A stretch of 64,000 nucleotides of DNA from Escherichia sp. ESNIH1 (lineage in GTDB: Bacteria; Pseudomonadota; Gammaproteobacteria; Enterobacterales; Enterobacteriaceae), in NCBI GenBank assembly GCA_002918705.1, contig PQKR01000005.1, forward strand, positions 1 to 64,000, in the 5' to 3' direction. Numbering within the stretch: position 1 is the first letter of the stretch; the number at the start of each line of letters is the position of its first letter. The position numbers and the translations under genes are program-made. The notes below the pieces were generated by a model. It worked only from the letters and a program-made list of their open reading frames with translations, ran no database searches and was not told where the DNA came from. Positions 33,921 to 42,807 of the stretch are shown in pieces.

Positions 33921-35009
33921 TCACGCCTGCTGGCAATCAGCAATAGCGCCAAGAACAACATCGTGTGGCACTCCGCCACGTACTTCACTCTTCCCTATCG
34001 CCAGCGGCAGGACTAAACGCATCTCGCCCGCCAGCACCTTTTTGTCACGCAGCATGTGAGGAATGTAGGCCTCTGCGGACATCTCCTGCGGACCGTTGAC
34101 CGGTAGGCCAGCGCGCGTGAGTAAGGTAATAATTCGCTGCGTATCGTCCCGGCTAAACTGGCCGAGGCGTTCGGCTGCGCGTGCTGCCATAACAATTCCC
34201 GCCGCCACCGCTTCACCGTGCAGCCAGTTACCGTAGCCCATTTCGGCTTCGATAGCGTGACCAAACGTGTGGCCTAAGTTGAGTAAAGCACGTAAGCCTG
34301 TCTCACGCTCGTCCGCGGCGACAACTTCAGCTTTCAGTTCACAACAGCGGCGAATGCAGTAGGCCAGGGCCGGGCCGTCGAGACGCAGAAGCGCATCAAG
34401 ATTCTCTTCGAGCCAGCTAAAGAACGCGGCGTCAAGAATGATGCCGTACTTGATGACTTCAGCCAGACCAGAGGAGAGTTCGCGCGCCGGAAGCGTCGCC
34501 AGGCAGTCGAGATCGACGACTACCGAGGCGGGCTGGTAGAACGCGCCGATCATATTTTTGCCGAGAGGGTGATTCACCGCCGTCTTGCCGCCAACGGAAG
34601 AATCGACCTGAGAAAGGAGCGTGGTGGGCACCTGAATAAAGCGTACGCCACGTTGATAGCTCGCTGCCGCGAAGCCGGTAAGATCGCCGACCACGCCGCC
34701 GCCAAGGGCGATCAGCGTCGTGTCGCGCCCGTGAGGTTTCTGCAACAGCGCGGTGAAGACCGTATCCAGAACCGCCAGGCTTTTGTACTGCTCGCCGTCC
34801 GGCAGCACAACGCTGTCTACCCGCATGCCCGCCAGTTCAAGAACATGGCGGATTTTTTCAAGATAGAGCGGAGCCAGCGTTTCGTTAGTGACCAGCATCA
34901 CCTGGTCGCCTGACTTCAACGGCAAGAAGGAAGCTGGATCGTTAAACAAACCAGCCGCGATGGTGATTGGGTAACTACGTTCCCCAAGAGTGACGGTAAT
35001 CCTCTCCAT
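33921..35009 (-). CDS. aroB: 3-Dehydroquinate synthase
   Basis: Second step of the shikimate pathway: DAHP to 3-dehydroquinate, using NAD and zinc. The 362-residue protein has the NAD-binding [13 protein letters not shown] and the zinc-binding signature around EVIKYG and [12 protein letters not shown]. It lies 54 bases after aroK, forming the aroK-aroB pair at the head of the damX-dam cluster. Confidence 0.97.
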   Translation of the reverse strand: MERITVTLGERSYPITIAAGLFNDPASFLPLKSGDQVMLVTNETLAPLYLEKIRHVLELAGMRVDSVVLPDGEQYKSLAVLDTVFTALLQKPHGRDTTLIALGGGVVGDLTGFAAASYQRGVRFIQVPTTLLSQVDSSVGGKTAVNHPLGKNMIGAFYQPASVVVDLDCLATLPARELSSGLAEVIKYGIILDAAFFSWLEENLDALLRLDGPALAYCIRRCCELKAEVVAADERETGLRALLNLGHTFGHAIEAEMGYGNWLHGEAVAAGIVMAARAAERLGQFSRDDTQRIITLLTRAGLPVNGPQEMSAEAYIPHMLRDKKVLAGEMRLVLPLAIGKSEVRGGVPHDVVLGAIADCQQA

Positions 35010-35063
35010 GACGCGACATCCACCTTAATTGCGTAAACCTGCAGGCGTTATAGTAAGCCAGAA

Positions 35064-35585
35064 TCAGTTGCTTTCCAGCATATGAATAATCTGGTTTGCG
35101 ACCACTTTTGCGCTCTGATCGTCGGTGCGGATGGTGACGTCGGCAATCTCTTCATAGAGAGGGTTCCGTTCGTCAGCCAGCGCTTCGAGAACTTCCCGCG
35201 GCGGCGTCTCCACCTGTAACAGTGGGCGTTTTTTATCACGTTGAGTACGAGCCAGCTGCTTTTCAATAGTGGTTTCCAGATACACCACTACGCCACGGGC
35301 GGAGAGACGATTACGGGTTTCGCGGGATTTCACAGAGCCGCCGCCTGTCGCCAGCACAATGCCCTGCTTCTCGGTCAGTTCGTTAATGACCTTTTCTTCG
35401 CGATCGCGGAAACCTTCTTCACCTTCTACATCGAAGACCCAGCCCACATCAGCTCCGGTTCGTTTCTCAATCTCTTGATCAGAATCGTAAAATTCCATAT
35501 TGAGTTGTTGAGCTAACTGACGCCCAATAGTGCTTTTGCCGGCACCCATAGGCCCAACCAGAAAGATATTGCGTTTCTCTGCCAT
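35064..35585 (-). CDS. aroK: Shikimate kinase I
   Basis: Phosphorylates shikimate at position 3 using ATP. The 173-residue P-loop kinase has Walker [10 protein letters not shown] (11-19), the shikimate-binding [11 protein letters not shown] and TGGGSV. The name aroK rather than aroL comes from its place before aroB. A long leader precedes it. Confidence 0.96.
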   Translation of the reverse strand: MAEKRNIFLVGPMGAGKSTIGRQLAQQLNMEFYDSDQEIEKRTGADVGWVFDVEGEEGFRDREEKVINELTEKQGIVLATGGGSVKSRETRNRLSARGVVVYLETTIEKQLARTQRDKKRPLLQVETPPREVLEALADERNPLYEEIADVTIRTDDQSAKVVANQIIHMLESN

Positions 35586-35891
35586 TTTTTCGGTACTACT
35601 ATAAGACTATTCGTTAATGGTAAACCCACTTCGCAGACACCTGGCGGAGCAGGACATGAACTGAAACCTCATATGCGTAAGTTCGAGAATCAGACTGAAA
35701 ATTATCTCAATACTCGCGCTGTTTTGGCAACTGAATAAATCACCAACCTTGCGAAGAGGCCAATTGAGGTAAGACGGGAGTAGCTGACGCTCAAAATCGG
35801 TACTCCTTGTAAGCTAATTCACCCCTCACGTCAAACACCTGAGTTCAGTTCATGGCAAAAATCATCATATTTGAACGGCACCATTAGCGCG
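35586..35891 (-). promoter_or_regulatory. aroK leader and promoter region
   Basis: A 306-base gap between hofQ and aroK. On the minus strand TTGACG (35829-35834), a 17-base spacer and TACAAG (35806-35811) make a candidate promoter, leaving a leader of about 215 bases. A small open frame of 30 codons with TTG start lies at 35702-35794 behind AAGGAG, but that AAGGAG overlaps the putative -10 box, so both readings cannot be right. No other gene seen. Confidence 0.45.
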
Positions 35892-37133
35892 TTAATGCAG
35901 CGGCATGAGACGTGGTGTGATGAAAACCACCAGCTCGCGGCGCTCGTTATCGTTACCATCGTGGCGAAAAAGGCGACCAAACCAGGGCAGGCTGCCAAGC
36001 CCGGGCACGCTCTCGCTGCCGGATTTATTCTGTTGTTGAAAGATGCCGCCCAGCGCCAGCGTATCACCGCTGCCTACTTCCACCTGGGTTTCGATCTCCT
36101 GCTTATCGATAGCCAGTACCTCACCGTCCGCCTGCTGGAGCACCTGGCCGGGCATATTCTGGCTGATATGCAGCTTCAGGCGCACCCTGCCGCCCTGCAG
36201 CACCGTTGGCGTCACCTCCATCCCCAGTACCGCCTCCTTGAACTCCACCGAAGTCGCGCCGCTTTCGCCGCTGGAGACCTGATAGGGTATTTCACTGCCC
36301 TGCTTAATACTGGCAGGCTGCTGGTGCGAGGCCAGCAGGCGCGGGCTGGCTATAATCTCCAGCTGCTGCGCCTGCTCAAGGGCCGACAGCTCGACGTCCA
36401 GCAGGCGGCCATCGATGCGTCCAATATTGAATCCCACGCGCGTTGTGGCCTCGCTCACCGAAAGATCGCTGCTCAGGGTGGTGATATCGCCGATCTTCCC
36501 TGCCGCCTGCGCTTCGGCCAGCGTCCATTTAATTCCCAGTTCGCGCAGGCTCTTTTCATTAATAGTTACAATATGGGCCGCCAGCTCGACCTGGGCGACG
36601 GGCAGATCCATCTGTGCGATCCAGTGCTCCATAGCCTGTAGCGCCGCTGCGTTGTCGCGCAGCAGCAGGCGGTTCAACCGTTTATCAACCATCATTGTAC
36701 CCTGCGGGCTCAGCAGCTTCCCTCCCGCCTTGGCCAGCTCTTCCGCTTCGGCATAGCGTAGCGTAACGCTCTTCCCTACCAGCGGTAGCGTGCTCTGCCG
36801 CTGGGTTTTATCAGCCCCACGCCTCTCCTGCTGCTGTTGCCCCCACGCCTGGGTATGCACCTGAAGAATGCTGCCCTCTTTCTGCAGGATCAGCCCAGCG
36901 CTGGCGATCACCGTTTGCAGAGCCTGCTTCCACGGAACGTCTACCAGATGCAGGGAGAGCGTGCCGCTGACCTCTGGCGCAACGATAAGGTTGTACCGGC
37001 CCAGCTCAGCCAGGGTCTGCAATACTTGCCCCACGGGAACATCATCAACGACCAGCGTCACCGGTACGGGGCTTTTTGCCCACGTCGGCAGCGCGCCGAG
37101 GATCAGCCCTGCTGCCGTTATCCATTTTTTCAT
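35892..37133 (-). CDS. hofQ: HofQ, secretin-like protein (PilQ homologue)
   Basis: HofQ resembles the outer-membrane secretin of type IV pili and DNA-uptake machines; in E. coli hof genes support use of DNA as a nutrient. A signal peptide (MKKWITAAGLILGALPTWA) starts the 413-residue protein. An N-terminal STN/N0 domain, an N1 domain and a C-terminal secretin domain (ELGIKWTLAEA..., VEVGSGDTLALGG, RRELVVFITPRL) follow. The ATG at 37133 comes after AAGGAGTTGAGG and lies inside hofP. Last gene of hofMNOPQ. Confidence 0.94.
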   Translation of the reverse strand: MKKWITAAGLILGALPTWAKSPVPVTLVVDDVPVGQVLQTLAELGRYNLIVAPEVSGTLSLHLVDVPWKQALQTVIASAGLILQKEGSILQVHTQAWGQQQQERRGADKTQRQSTLPLVGKSVTLRYAEAEELAKAGGKLLSPQGTMMVDKRLNRLLLRDNAAALQAMEHWIAQMDLPVAQVELAAHIVTINEKSLRELGIKWTLAEAQAAGKIGDITTLSSDLSVSEATTRVGFNIGRIDGRLLDVELSALEQAQQLEIIASPRLLASHQQPASIKQGSEIPYQVSSGESGATSVEFKEAVLGMEVTPTVLQGGRVRLKLHISQNMPGQVLQQADGEVLAIDKQEIETQVEVGSGDTLALGGIFQQQNKSGSESVPGLGSLPWFGRLFRHDGNDNERRELVVFITPRLMPLH

Positions 37134-37449
37134 CCTCAACTCCTTGTCGCTGCCACTGCCACTGCGCCGGTTCGCAGCCCGCAGCGGTGGCAATCTGCAA
37201 CATCTGCTCCGTGACCGAGACGACGCGCCAGCCGGTCGCCATACTCTCCCCCGCCGACGTTCTGTACCATCTCCCCTCTGGATTACGCAGCACGCCCCGG
37301 CGATGGCCGTTAACGTTAATAAAACCCTGGTAGCGCCACTGGGCCAGCGCTGCTGTCTGACAGCGGTCCGGCGGTGGCTGAAAAGGATCGCGCATGCCCA
37401 GCAGCAGCGGCAGCGCCAGCAGTAGTACCCGGCGCGTGTCAGGGATCAT
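37045..37449 (-). CDS. hofP: HofP, PilP-like protein
   Basis: A 134-residue protein in the place of PilP, the link between the inner-membrane PilMNO platform and the secretin. A hydrophobic N-terminus (VLLLALPLLLG) is followed by MRDPFQPP, typical of the family. The ATG at 37449 follows GGAG by 7 bases and overlaps hofO by 11 bases. Its 3' end overlaps hofQ by 89 bases in another frame, so the hydrophilic tail and the HofQ signal peptide share DNA. Confidence 0.88.
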   Translation of the reverse strand: MIPDTRRVLLLALPLLLGMRDPFQPPPDRCQTAALAQWRYQGFINVNGHRRGVLRNPEGRWYRTSAGESMATGWRVVSVTEQMLQIATAAGCEPAQWQWQRQGVEDEKMDNGSRADPRRAADVGKKPRTGDAGR

Positions 37450-37906
37450 CAGCACTCTCCAGCTCAAGGCACAGATGCAGTACGCCCTCTTTTAACGTCA
37501 ATGAAAAGGCGGTGGCCTGCATACGCTGTTCGGCGAGGCGGACAAAGGTCTGGGGTACATCCTGCCACCCGGTTTGCAGCACCAGCTCACCGCCACGCTC
37601 GTCTGGATGCCAGCTCAGCAGCCGGGCGCTGCCGGTCTGAAAAGCCAGTGCGGAGAAGGCGTGCTCGGGCTGGCGCGCCGTTATCGTCTGCTCCCCTGCC
37701 TGGCGCAGCGGCATGGCGCTTGCCCATAGCTGGCTGCGGCTCTGCTGCTGAGCGTGCAGCTCGACTAACCGCTGCGCCTGTTGGCGCACGCCTGGCCGCA
37801 CCACCAGCAGCCAGGCCAGCGCGGCGCAGCCCAGCGTGATAATCAGCCAGATGATGCCCCGGCTACGGGCCGAGAACGAAATCCAGCGCTCAGGGTTAAA
37901 GGGCAT
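37439..37906 (-). CDS. hofO: HofO, PilO-like protein
   Basis: A 155-residue bitopic protein with a membrane helix at about 19-37 (IIWLIITLGCAALAWLLVV) and a periplasmic coiled region, as in PilO. The ATG at 37906 lies 11 bases inside the end of hofN; a longer reading would run back through hofN. Weakly conserved family, so named from order and topology. Confidence 0.88.
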   Translation of the reverse strand: MPFNPERWISFSARSRGIIWLIITLGCAALAWLLVVRPGVRQQAQRLVELHAQQQSRSQLWASAMPLRQAGEQTITARQPEHAFSALAFQTGSARLLSWHPDERGGELVLQTGWQDVPQTFVRLAEQRMQATAFSLTLKEGVLHLCLELESADDP

Positions 37907-38429
37907 GGGACACGTCCGGACGCAGAGCGTAATGAAATTGCCAGCGCCCCTGCGCATCCCGCGAGGTGGCGCCGGGTTTACCCATACGCAGGCCAGGAAG
38001 CGCATTAAGCGCTGTTTCAAGCTGGCCCAGGGCTGCAAAGCTTACCGCATAGCCTGCCAACGACAGCATGCCCTGCTGATAGCGCAGCTCGCTCAGCCAC
38101 GCCTGCTCCGGCAGCGTTTCAGCAAGGCGAGTTAATATCCGCTGCCACTCTCGCGTGGCCTGTAATCGCAGGTGACGCTGCTGCTGTGCCTGCTGCATCA
38201 CCTGCTGAGCAAGCAGACGCGCCTGGCGCTCCGCCAGCCCTGCGTGCAACGTGACGCCCGCCTGCTGCACCACGCTTAGCCGCTGGTTCTCCTGAAGGAC
38301 GCGCATGCGCAGCATCACCGTCAGCAGCACAATCAGCAGCAGGGTGGCAGAGAAGATCGTCAGCCAGACGCGCAGAGTGCGCCGATGCCGCTGGGCGCGC
38401 CAGGGGAGAAAATTAACCGCCTGCGCCAC
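37896..38429 (-). CDS. hofN: HofN, PilN-like protein
   Basis: A 177-residue protein beginning MAQAVNFLPWRAQRHRRTLR, the PilN signature, then one membrane helix (about 20-40) and a Gln-rich periplasmic coiled segment. PilN binds PilM by its short cytoplasmic tail. The start overlaps the hofM stop by one base. Confidence 0.9.
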   Translation of the reverse strand: MAQAVNFLPWRAQRHRRTLRVWLTIFSATLLLIVLLTVMLRMRVLQENQRLSVVQQAGVTLHAGLAERQARLLAQQVMQQAQQQRHLRLQATREWQRILTRLAETLPEQAWLSELRYQQGMLSLAGYAVSFAALGQLETALNALPGLRMGKPGATSRDAQGRWQFHYALRPDVSHAL

Positions 38430-39211
38430 TACGCATCTCCCAGCGCCAGGCCAATGGCCACCGCCCAGGCCGCGCCGTTTTTCGGCAGCGGCGCAGAAAG
38501 CCGTGCAATGGCGCTCCAGGGATCGAAACCAGCAGGCCCAGCATCACACAGCGCGGCTTCCTCCTGCGGCAGACCCAGCACCTGGGCCAGTTCATCGAGG
38601 GTCTTAGCATCTTCACGCGCGCGCCGTCCCCAGCCGTTGCGCGTTGCCCAGAGCCACTGGGCCGCATCGCGCCAGGCCAGCCAGCGCTGTGGTGGGGTGA
38701 GCAGCGGGATAAAGCGCTGTAGCGCACAGGCGTCAGGGGTAATGGCCGAGAGGTGGAGGCTAAGGTTATCCGCCAGCGTCAACAGCTCGGCAACGTCACT
38801 GCTCTGTGCCGCCGTCACGCTGTAAGCGCGCTGTACGCTGTCGTCGGTATAATCGAAGCGCAGGTCATCCGCGGGCATCCCTAGCTCGCGGGCAAGGCTA
38901 TTTGCTACCCACTGCAGCTGGGCACTTTCGCCTAGCCTTACGGCGGGACGAGCCAACCTCTTTTGCAGCGTACGCCCGGCGGGAAAGGCGAGGCTAATCT
39001 GGTGCCTGCGCGGCAGCGTTTTACTCCACGCCTGCAGCGCCGTGCGGAGGTGTTCAGGTTGCCTAATCTGCCCATCAATAATCGTCCCCGCCTCCAGCGG
39101 CAGCAGCCACCAACGGCGCAGCGCTGAGTGTGATTTTTCCTGCGTTAGTGCGATGGCGTAGACGCCATCCTGCTGAATATGAAGGCCAATTTGCCAGCGA
39201 CTGATTGCCAT
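38429..39211 (-). CDS. hofM: HofM, PilM-like actin-fold protein
   Basis: A 260-residue cytoplasmic protein in the place of PilM, first gene of hofMNOPQ and divergent from mrcA. Start MAISRWQIGLHIQQDGVYAIA matches the family. It would anchor the PilNO platform. No pilin or ATPase gene is in this window; in E. coli those lie elsewhere. Confidence 0.92.
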   Translation of the reverse strand: MAISRWQIGLHIQQDGVYAIALTQEKSHSALRRWWLLPLEAGTIIDGQIRQPEHLRTALQAWSKTLPRRHQISLAFPAGRTLQKRLARPAVRLGESAQLQWVANSLARELGMPADDLRFDYTDDSVQRAYSVTAAQSSDVAELLTLADNLSLHLSAITPDACALQRFIPLLTPPQRWLAWRDAAQWLWATRNGWGRRAREDAKTLDELAQVLGLPQEEAALCDAGPAGFDPWSAIARLSAPLPKNGAAWAVAIGLALGDA

Positions 39212-39331
39212 AAATCGCGATCTCCTTATCGTTCGTCAGGGTGACGGCTATATCAATGCATCTGGCTTGCCTTTATACTACCGCGCGATTGTTTATAAAC
39301 TGCCCAAAGAAAACTAAATGGGAAATCTCCG

Positions 39332-41884
39332 GTGAAGTTCGTAAAGTATCTATTTATCCTTGCAGTCTGTTGCATTCTGCTGGGAGCAGGCTCGGTTTAT
39401 GGCCTCTACAAATTTATTGAGCCACAGCTGCCTGACGTCGCCACGCTGAAAGATGTGCGGCTGCAAATTCCGATGCAGGTTTATACCGCCGACGGCGAGT
39501 TAATTGCGCAGTACGGCGAAAAGCGCCGCATTCCGCTGACCCTGGATCAGATCCCGCCTGTTATGGTCAAAGCCTTCATTGCTACCGAAGACAGCCGTTT
39601 TTATGAGCATCACGGCGTCGATCCGGTGGGTATTTTCCGCGCCGCCAGCGTCGCGCTCTTCTCCGGCCACGCTTCCCAGGGGGCAAGTACCATTACGCAG
39701 CAGCTGGCGCGTAACTTCTTCCTGAGCCCGGAAAAGACCCTGATGCGTAAGCTGAAAGAGGTTTTCCTCGCCATCCGTATCGAACAGATGATGACCAAGG
39801 ATGAGATCCTTGAGCTCTATCTGAACAAGATCTACCTCGGCTATCGCGCCTATGGCGTCGGCGCGGCGGCGCAGGTCTATTTTGGCAAGTCTGTCGATCA
39901 GCTTACCCTCAGCGAAATTGCGGTGATCGCCGGGCTACCAAAGGCGCCGTCCACCTTCAACCCGCTCTACTCCCTCGACCGAGCCACCTCGCGGCGTAAC
40001 GTGGTGCTGGCGCGGATGTTAAGCGAAGGCTATATCAGCCAGTCGCAGTACGACAGCGCCCGCAGTGAAGCCATTGATGCCAACTACCACGCGCCGAAGA
40101 TCGCCTTCTCCTCCCCTTATCTCTCGGAGATGGTGCGCCAGGATATGGTGTCGCGCTACGGTGAGAAGGCCTATGAAGATGGCTATCGGGTCTACACCAC
40201 TATCACGCGCAAGACACAGGAGGCGGCCCAGCAGGCGGTGCGCGACAACGTGATGGATTACGATATGCGCCACGGCTATCGCGGACCGGCAAACGTGCTG
40301 TGGAAGCTGGGCGAAAGCCCCTGGGATAGCAAAAAAATTACCGACTCTTTAAAAGCGTTGCCGACCTACGGGCCGCTGCTGCCTGCCGTGGTTATGCAGG
40401 CCAATGCCCAGGAGGCGACGGCAATGCTGGCCGACGGCACCTCGGTGTCGCTGCGTATGGACGGGGTGCGTTGGGCGCGTCCTTTCCGCTCTGATACTGC
40501 CCAGGGCGCGACGCCGCGTAGAGTGACCGATGCGGTGCAGGCTGGACAGCAGATCTGGGTCCGCCAGGTGAACGACGCCTGGTGGCTGGCGCAGGTCCCC
40601 GAGGTAAACTCTGCCCTGGTCTCCATCAACCCGCAGAACGGGGCGATCATCGCGCTGGTAGGCGGCTTCGATTTCAACCAGAGCAAGTTTAACCGCGCCA
40701 CCCAGGCGCTGCGCCAGGTCGGCTCGAACATTAAACCGTTCCTCTATACCGCGGCGATGGACAAAGGGCTAACGCTGGCGAGCATTCTTAACGACGTGCC
40801 TATTTCACGCTGGGATGCGGGCGCAGGCTCTGACTGGCGACCGAAAAACTCGCCGCCGGAGTATGCAGGTCCTATCCGTCTACGCCAGGGGTTAGGCCAG
40901 TCGAAAAACGTGGTCATGGTGCGGGCCATGCGGGCGATGGGCGTTGACTACGCCGCTGAGTATCTGCAGCGCTTCGGCTTCCCGGCGCAGAACATTGTCC
41001 ACACTGAATCGCTGGCGCTCGGCTCCGCCTCCTTCACCCCGCTGCAGGTCGCGCGCGGCTATTCGGTAATGGCGAACGGTGGCTTCCTGATCGACCCGTG
41101 GTTTATCAGCAAGATCGAAAACGACCAGGGTAAGGTGCTGTTTGAAGCGCAGCCGAAGGTAGCCTGCGCGGAGTGTGATATTCCGGTGATCTACGGTGAG
41201 ACGCAGAAGTCCAACGTGCTGGAGAACAGCAACGTGGAAGATGTGGCCGTGTCGCAAGAGCAGCAGAACCTTACCGTGCCTATGCCGCAGCTCGAGCAGG
41301 CCAACCAGGCGCTGGTGGCGCAGACCGGTGCGCCGCAGTATGCGCCGCATGTGATTAACACGCCGCTCTCCTTCCTGATTAAAAGCGCGCTGAACAGCAA
41401 TATCTTTGGCGAGCCGGGCTGGCAGGGTACCGGCTGGCGTGCCGGTCGCGATTTGAAGCGTAACGATATCGGCGGCAAAACCGGCACCACCAACAGCTCG
41501 AAAGATGCCTGGTTCTCCGGCTACGGTCCGGGCGTCGTGACCTCGGTATGGATTGGCTTTGACGATCACCGCCGCGATCTTGGCCGCACCACTGCCTCCG
41601 GCGCGATTAAAGATCAGATCTCAGGCTATGAAGGGGGTGCGAAGAGCGCCCAGCCGGCATGGGATGCCTTTATGAAGAGCGTGCTGGACGGCGTACCGGA
41701 GGCACCGCTCACGCCGCCGCCGGGTATTGTGACGGTGAATATCGATCGCAGCACCGGGCAGCTGGCCAACGGCGGTAACAGCCGTCAGGAGTATTTCATT
41801 GAAGGCACGCAGCCAACCCAGCAGGCGGTGCATGAGGTGGGAACAACGCTTATTGATAATGGCGAGACGCACGAGCTCTTCTAG
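39332..41884 (+). CDS. mrcA: Penicillin-binding protein 1a
   Basis: PBP1a is a bifunctional peptidoglycan synthase. A short cytoplasmic end and one membrane helix (about 5-26) lead to the GT51 glycosyltransferase (EDSRFYEHHG with catalytic Glu86; GASTITQQLARN), an OB-like insert (about 315-425), and the transpeptidase with SNIK (Ser465, Lys468), QGLGQSKN and KTG (GGKTGTTN). 850 residues. The start codon is GTG at 39332, as in E. coli. Divergent from hofM. Confidence 0.98.
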   Translation: MKFVKYLFILAVCCILLGAGSVYGLYKFIEPQLPDVATLKDVRLQIPMQVYTADGELIAQYGEKRRIPLTLDQIPPVMVKAFIATEDSRFYEHHGVDPVGIFRAASVALFSGHASQGASTITQQLARNFFLSPEKTLMRKLKEVFLAIRIEQMMTKDEILELYLNKIYLGYRAYGVGAAAQVYFGKSVDQLTLSEIAVIAGLPKAPSTFNPLYSLDRATSRRNVVLARMLSEGYISQSQYDSARSEAIDANYHAPKIAFSSPYLSEMVRQDMVSRYGEKAYEDGYRVYTTITRKTQEAAQQAVRDNVMDYDMRHGYRGPANVLWKLGESPWDSKKITDSLKALPTYGPLLPAVVMQANAQEATAMLADGTSVSLRMDGVRWARPFRSDTAQGATPRRVTDAVQAGQQIWVRQVNDAWWLAQVPEVNSALVSINPQNGAIIALVGGFDFNQSKFNRATQALRQVGSNIKPFLYTAAMDKGLTLASILNDVPISRWDAGAGSDWRPKNSPPEYAGPIRLRQGLGQSKNVVMVRAMRAMGVDYAAEYLQRFGFPAQNIVHTESLALGSASFTPLQVARGYSVMANGGFLIDPWFISKIENDQGKVLFEAQPKVACAECDIPVIYGETQKSNVLENSNVEDVAVSQEQQNLTVPMPQLEQANQALVAQTGAPQYAPHVINTPLSFLIKSALNSNIFGEPGWQGTGWRAGRDLKRNDIGGKTGTTNSSKDAWFSGYGPGVVTSVWIGFDDHRRDLGRTTASGAIKDQISGYEGGAKSAQPAWDAFMKSVLDGVPEAPLTPPPGIVTVNIDRSTGQLANGGNSRQEYFIEGTQPTQQAVHEVGTTLIDNGETHELF

Positions 41885-41894
41885 CGTGTAAAAT

Positions 41895-41968
41895 GCCGGG
41901 TGGCGGCTTCGCCTGACCCGGCCTACATTTTGTCGCGGTAGGCCCGGCAAGCGTTAGCGCCGCCGGGC
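41895..41968. repeat. BIME: two REP palindromes
   Basis: Opposed REP units (41895-41926 and 41938-41968) lie between the convergent mrcA and nudE. Confidence 0.88.
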
Positions 41969-41978
41969 GTTACTGAAT

Positions 41979-42539
41979 TTATAGTCGTCCTTGCCCTTTC
42001 AGCCATTCACGCACTAAAAACAGCGCGCTCACGTTGCGGGCCTCGTTAAAATCGGGGTCCTCCAGCAGATCCATCAGATGCGCCAGCGGCCAGCGCACCT
42101 GCGGCAGCGGCTCCGGCTCATCCCCCTCAAGCGACTCCGGATAGAGATCTTCCGCGACCACGATATTCATCTTGCTGGAGAAGTAGGAGGGCGCCATGCT
42201 GAGCTTCTTCAGGAAAGTCAGCTGGTTAGCACCAAAGCCAATCTCCTCTTTTAGCTCACGGTTCGCCGCCTCATAGACGTTCTCGCCAGCGTCTATGAGC
42301 CCTTTCGGGAACCCCAGCTCATAGGATTCAATGCCGACGGCATATTCGCGGATCAGCATCACGTGCTCATCGACAATGGCGACAATCATAACGGCTTCGC
42401 GGGTCGAAGGGCGCATACGCTCATATACGCGGCGAACGCCGTTGCTAAATTCCAGATCCACGCTTTCGACGTTAAACAGGCGAGATTTAGCCACCGTCTC
42501 TACGTTAAGAATGGTGGGTTTTTGCAATGATTTGCTCAT
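41979..42539 (-). CDS. nudE: ADP compounds hydrolase NudE
   Basis: A Nudix hydrolase acting on ADP-ribose, NADH and diadenosine polyphosphates in E. coli. The 186-residue protein has a perfect Nudix box, G-x5-E-x7-REUxEExGU, in GLIDAGENVYEAANRELKEEIGF. Divergent from igaA. A hairpin (42575-42590) lies in its leader. Confidence 0.96.
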   Translation of the reverse strand: MSKSLQKPTILNVETVAKSRLFNVESVDLEFSNGVRRVYERMRPSTREAVMIVAIVDEHVMLIREYAVGIESYELGFPKGLIDAGENVYEAANRELKEEIGFGANQLTFLKKLSMAPSYFSSKMNIVVAEDLYPESLEGDEPEPLPQVRWPLAHLMDLLEDPDFNEARNVSALFLVREWLKGQGRL

Positions 42540-42574
42540 TCTGATGGGTCTTTAGAGTGAAAACTTTTGTCATT

Positions 42575-42590
42575 GTGCGGCAAACCGCAC
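42575..42590. other. Hairpin in the nudE leader
   Basis: GTGCGG-CAAA-CCGCAC, a perfect 6-bp stem with a 4-base loop, 36 bases before the nudE start in the igaA-nudE divergent gap. No T-run. Role unknown. Confidence 0.35.
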
Positions 42591-42807
42591 GGTTTCGGCA
42601 ACGGCAATTGCCTTTTATTTACATTTATGCAACTTAGAGGTAAGGCATTAATCATTTCACTAAAAAAGTCAAGAGATTGAAATAAAACTAAGAATTTGCT
42701 GATATGGTCCACGACACGGCTTTGTTACCATCGCGCGCTGCTACTATTCGCTTCGCCAACAAGGTGCACCGACTACACCTCTGTAAGAAAAGTAAGATGG
42801 GAAAAGC

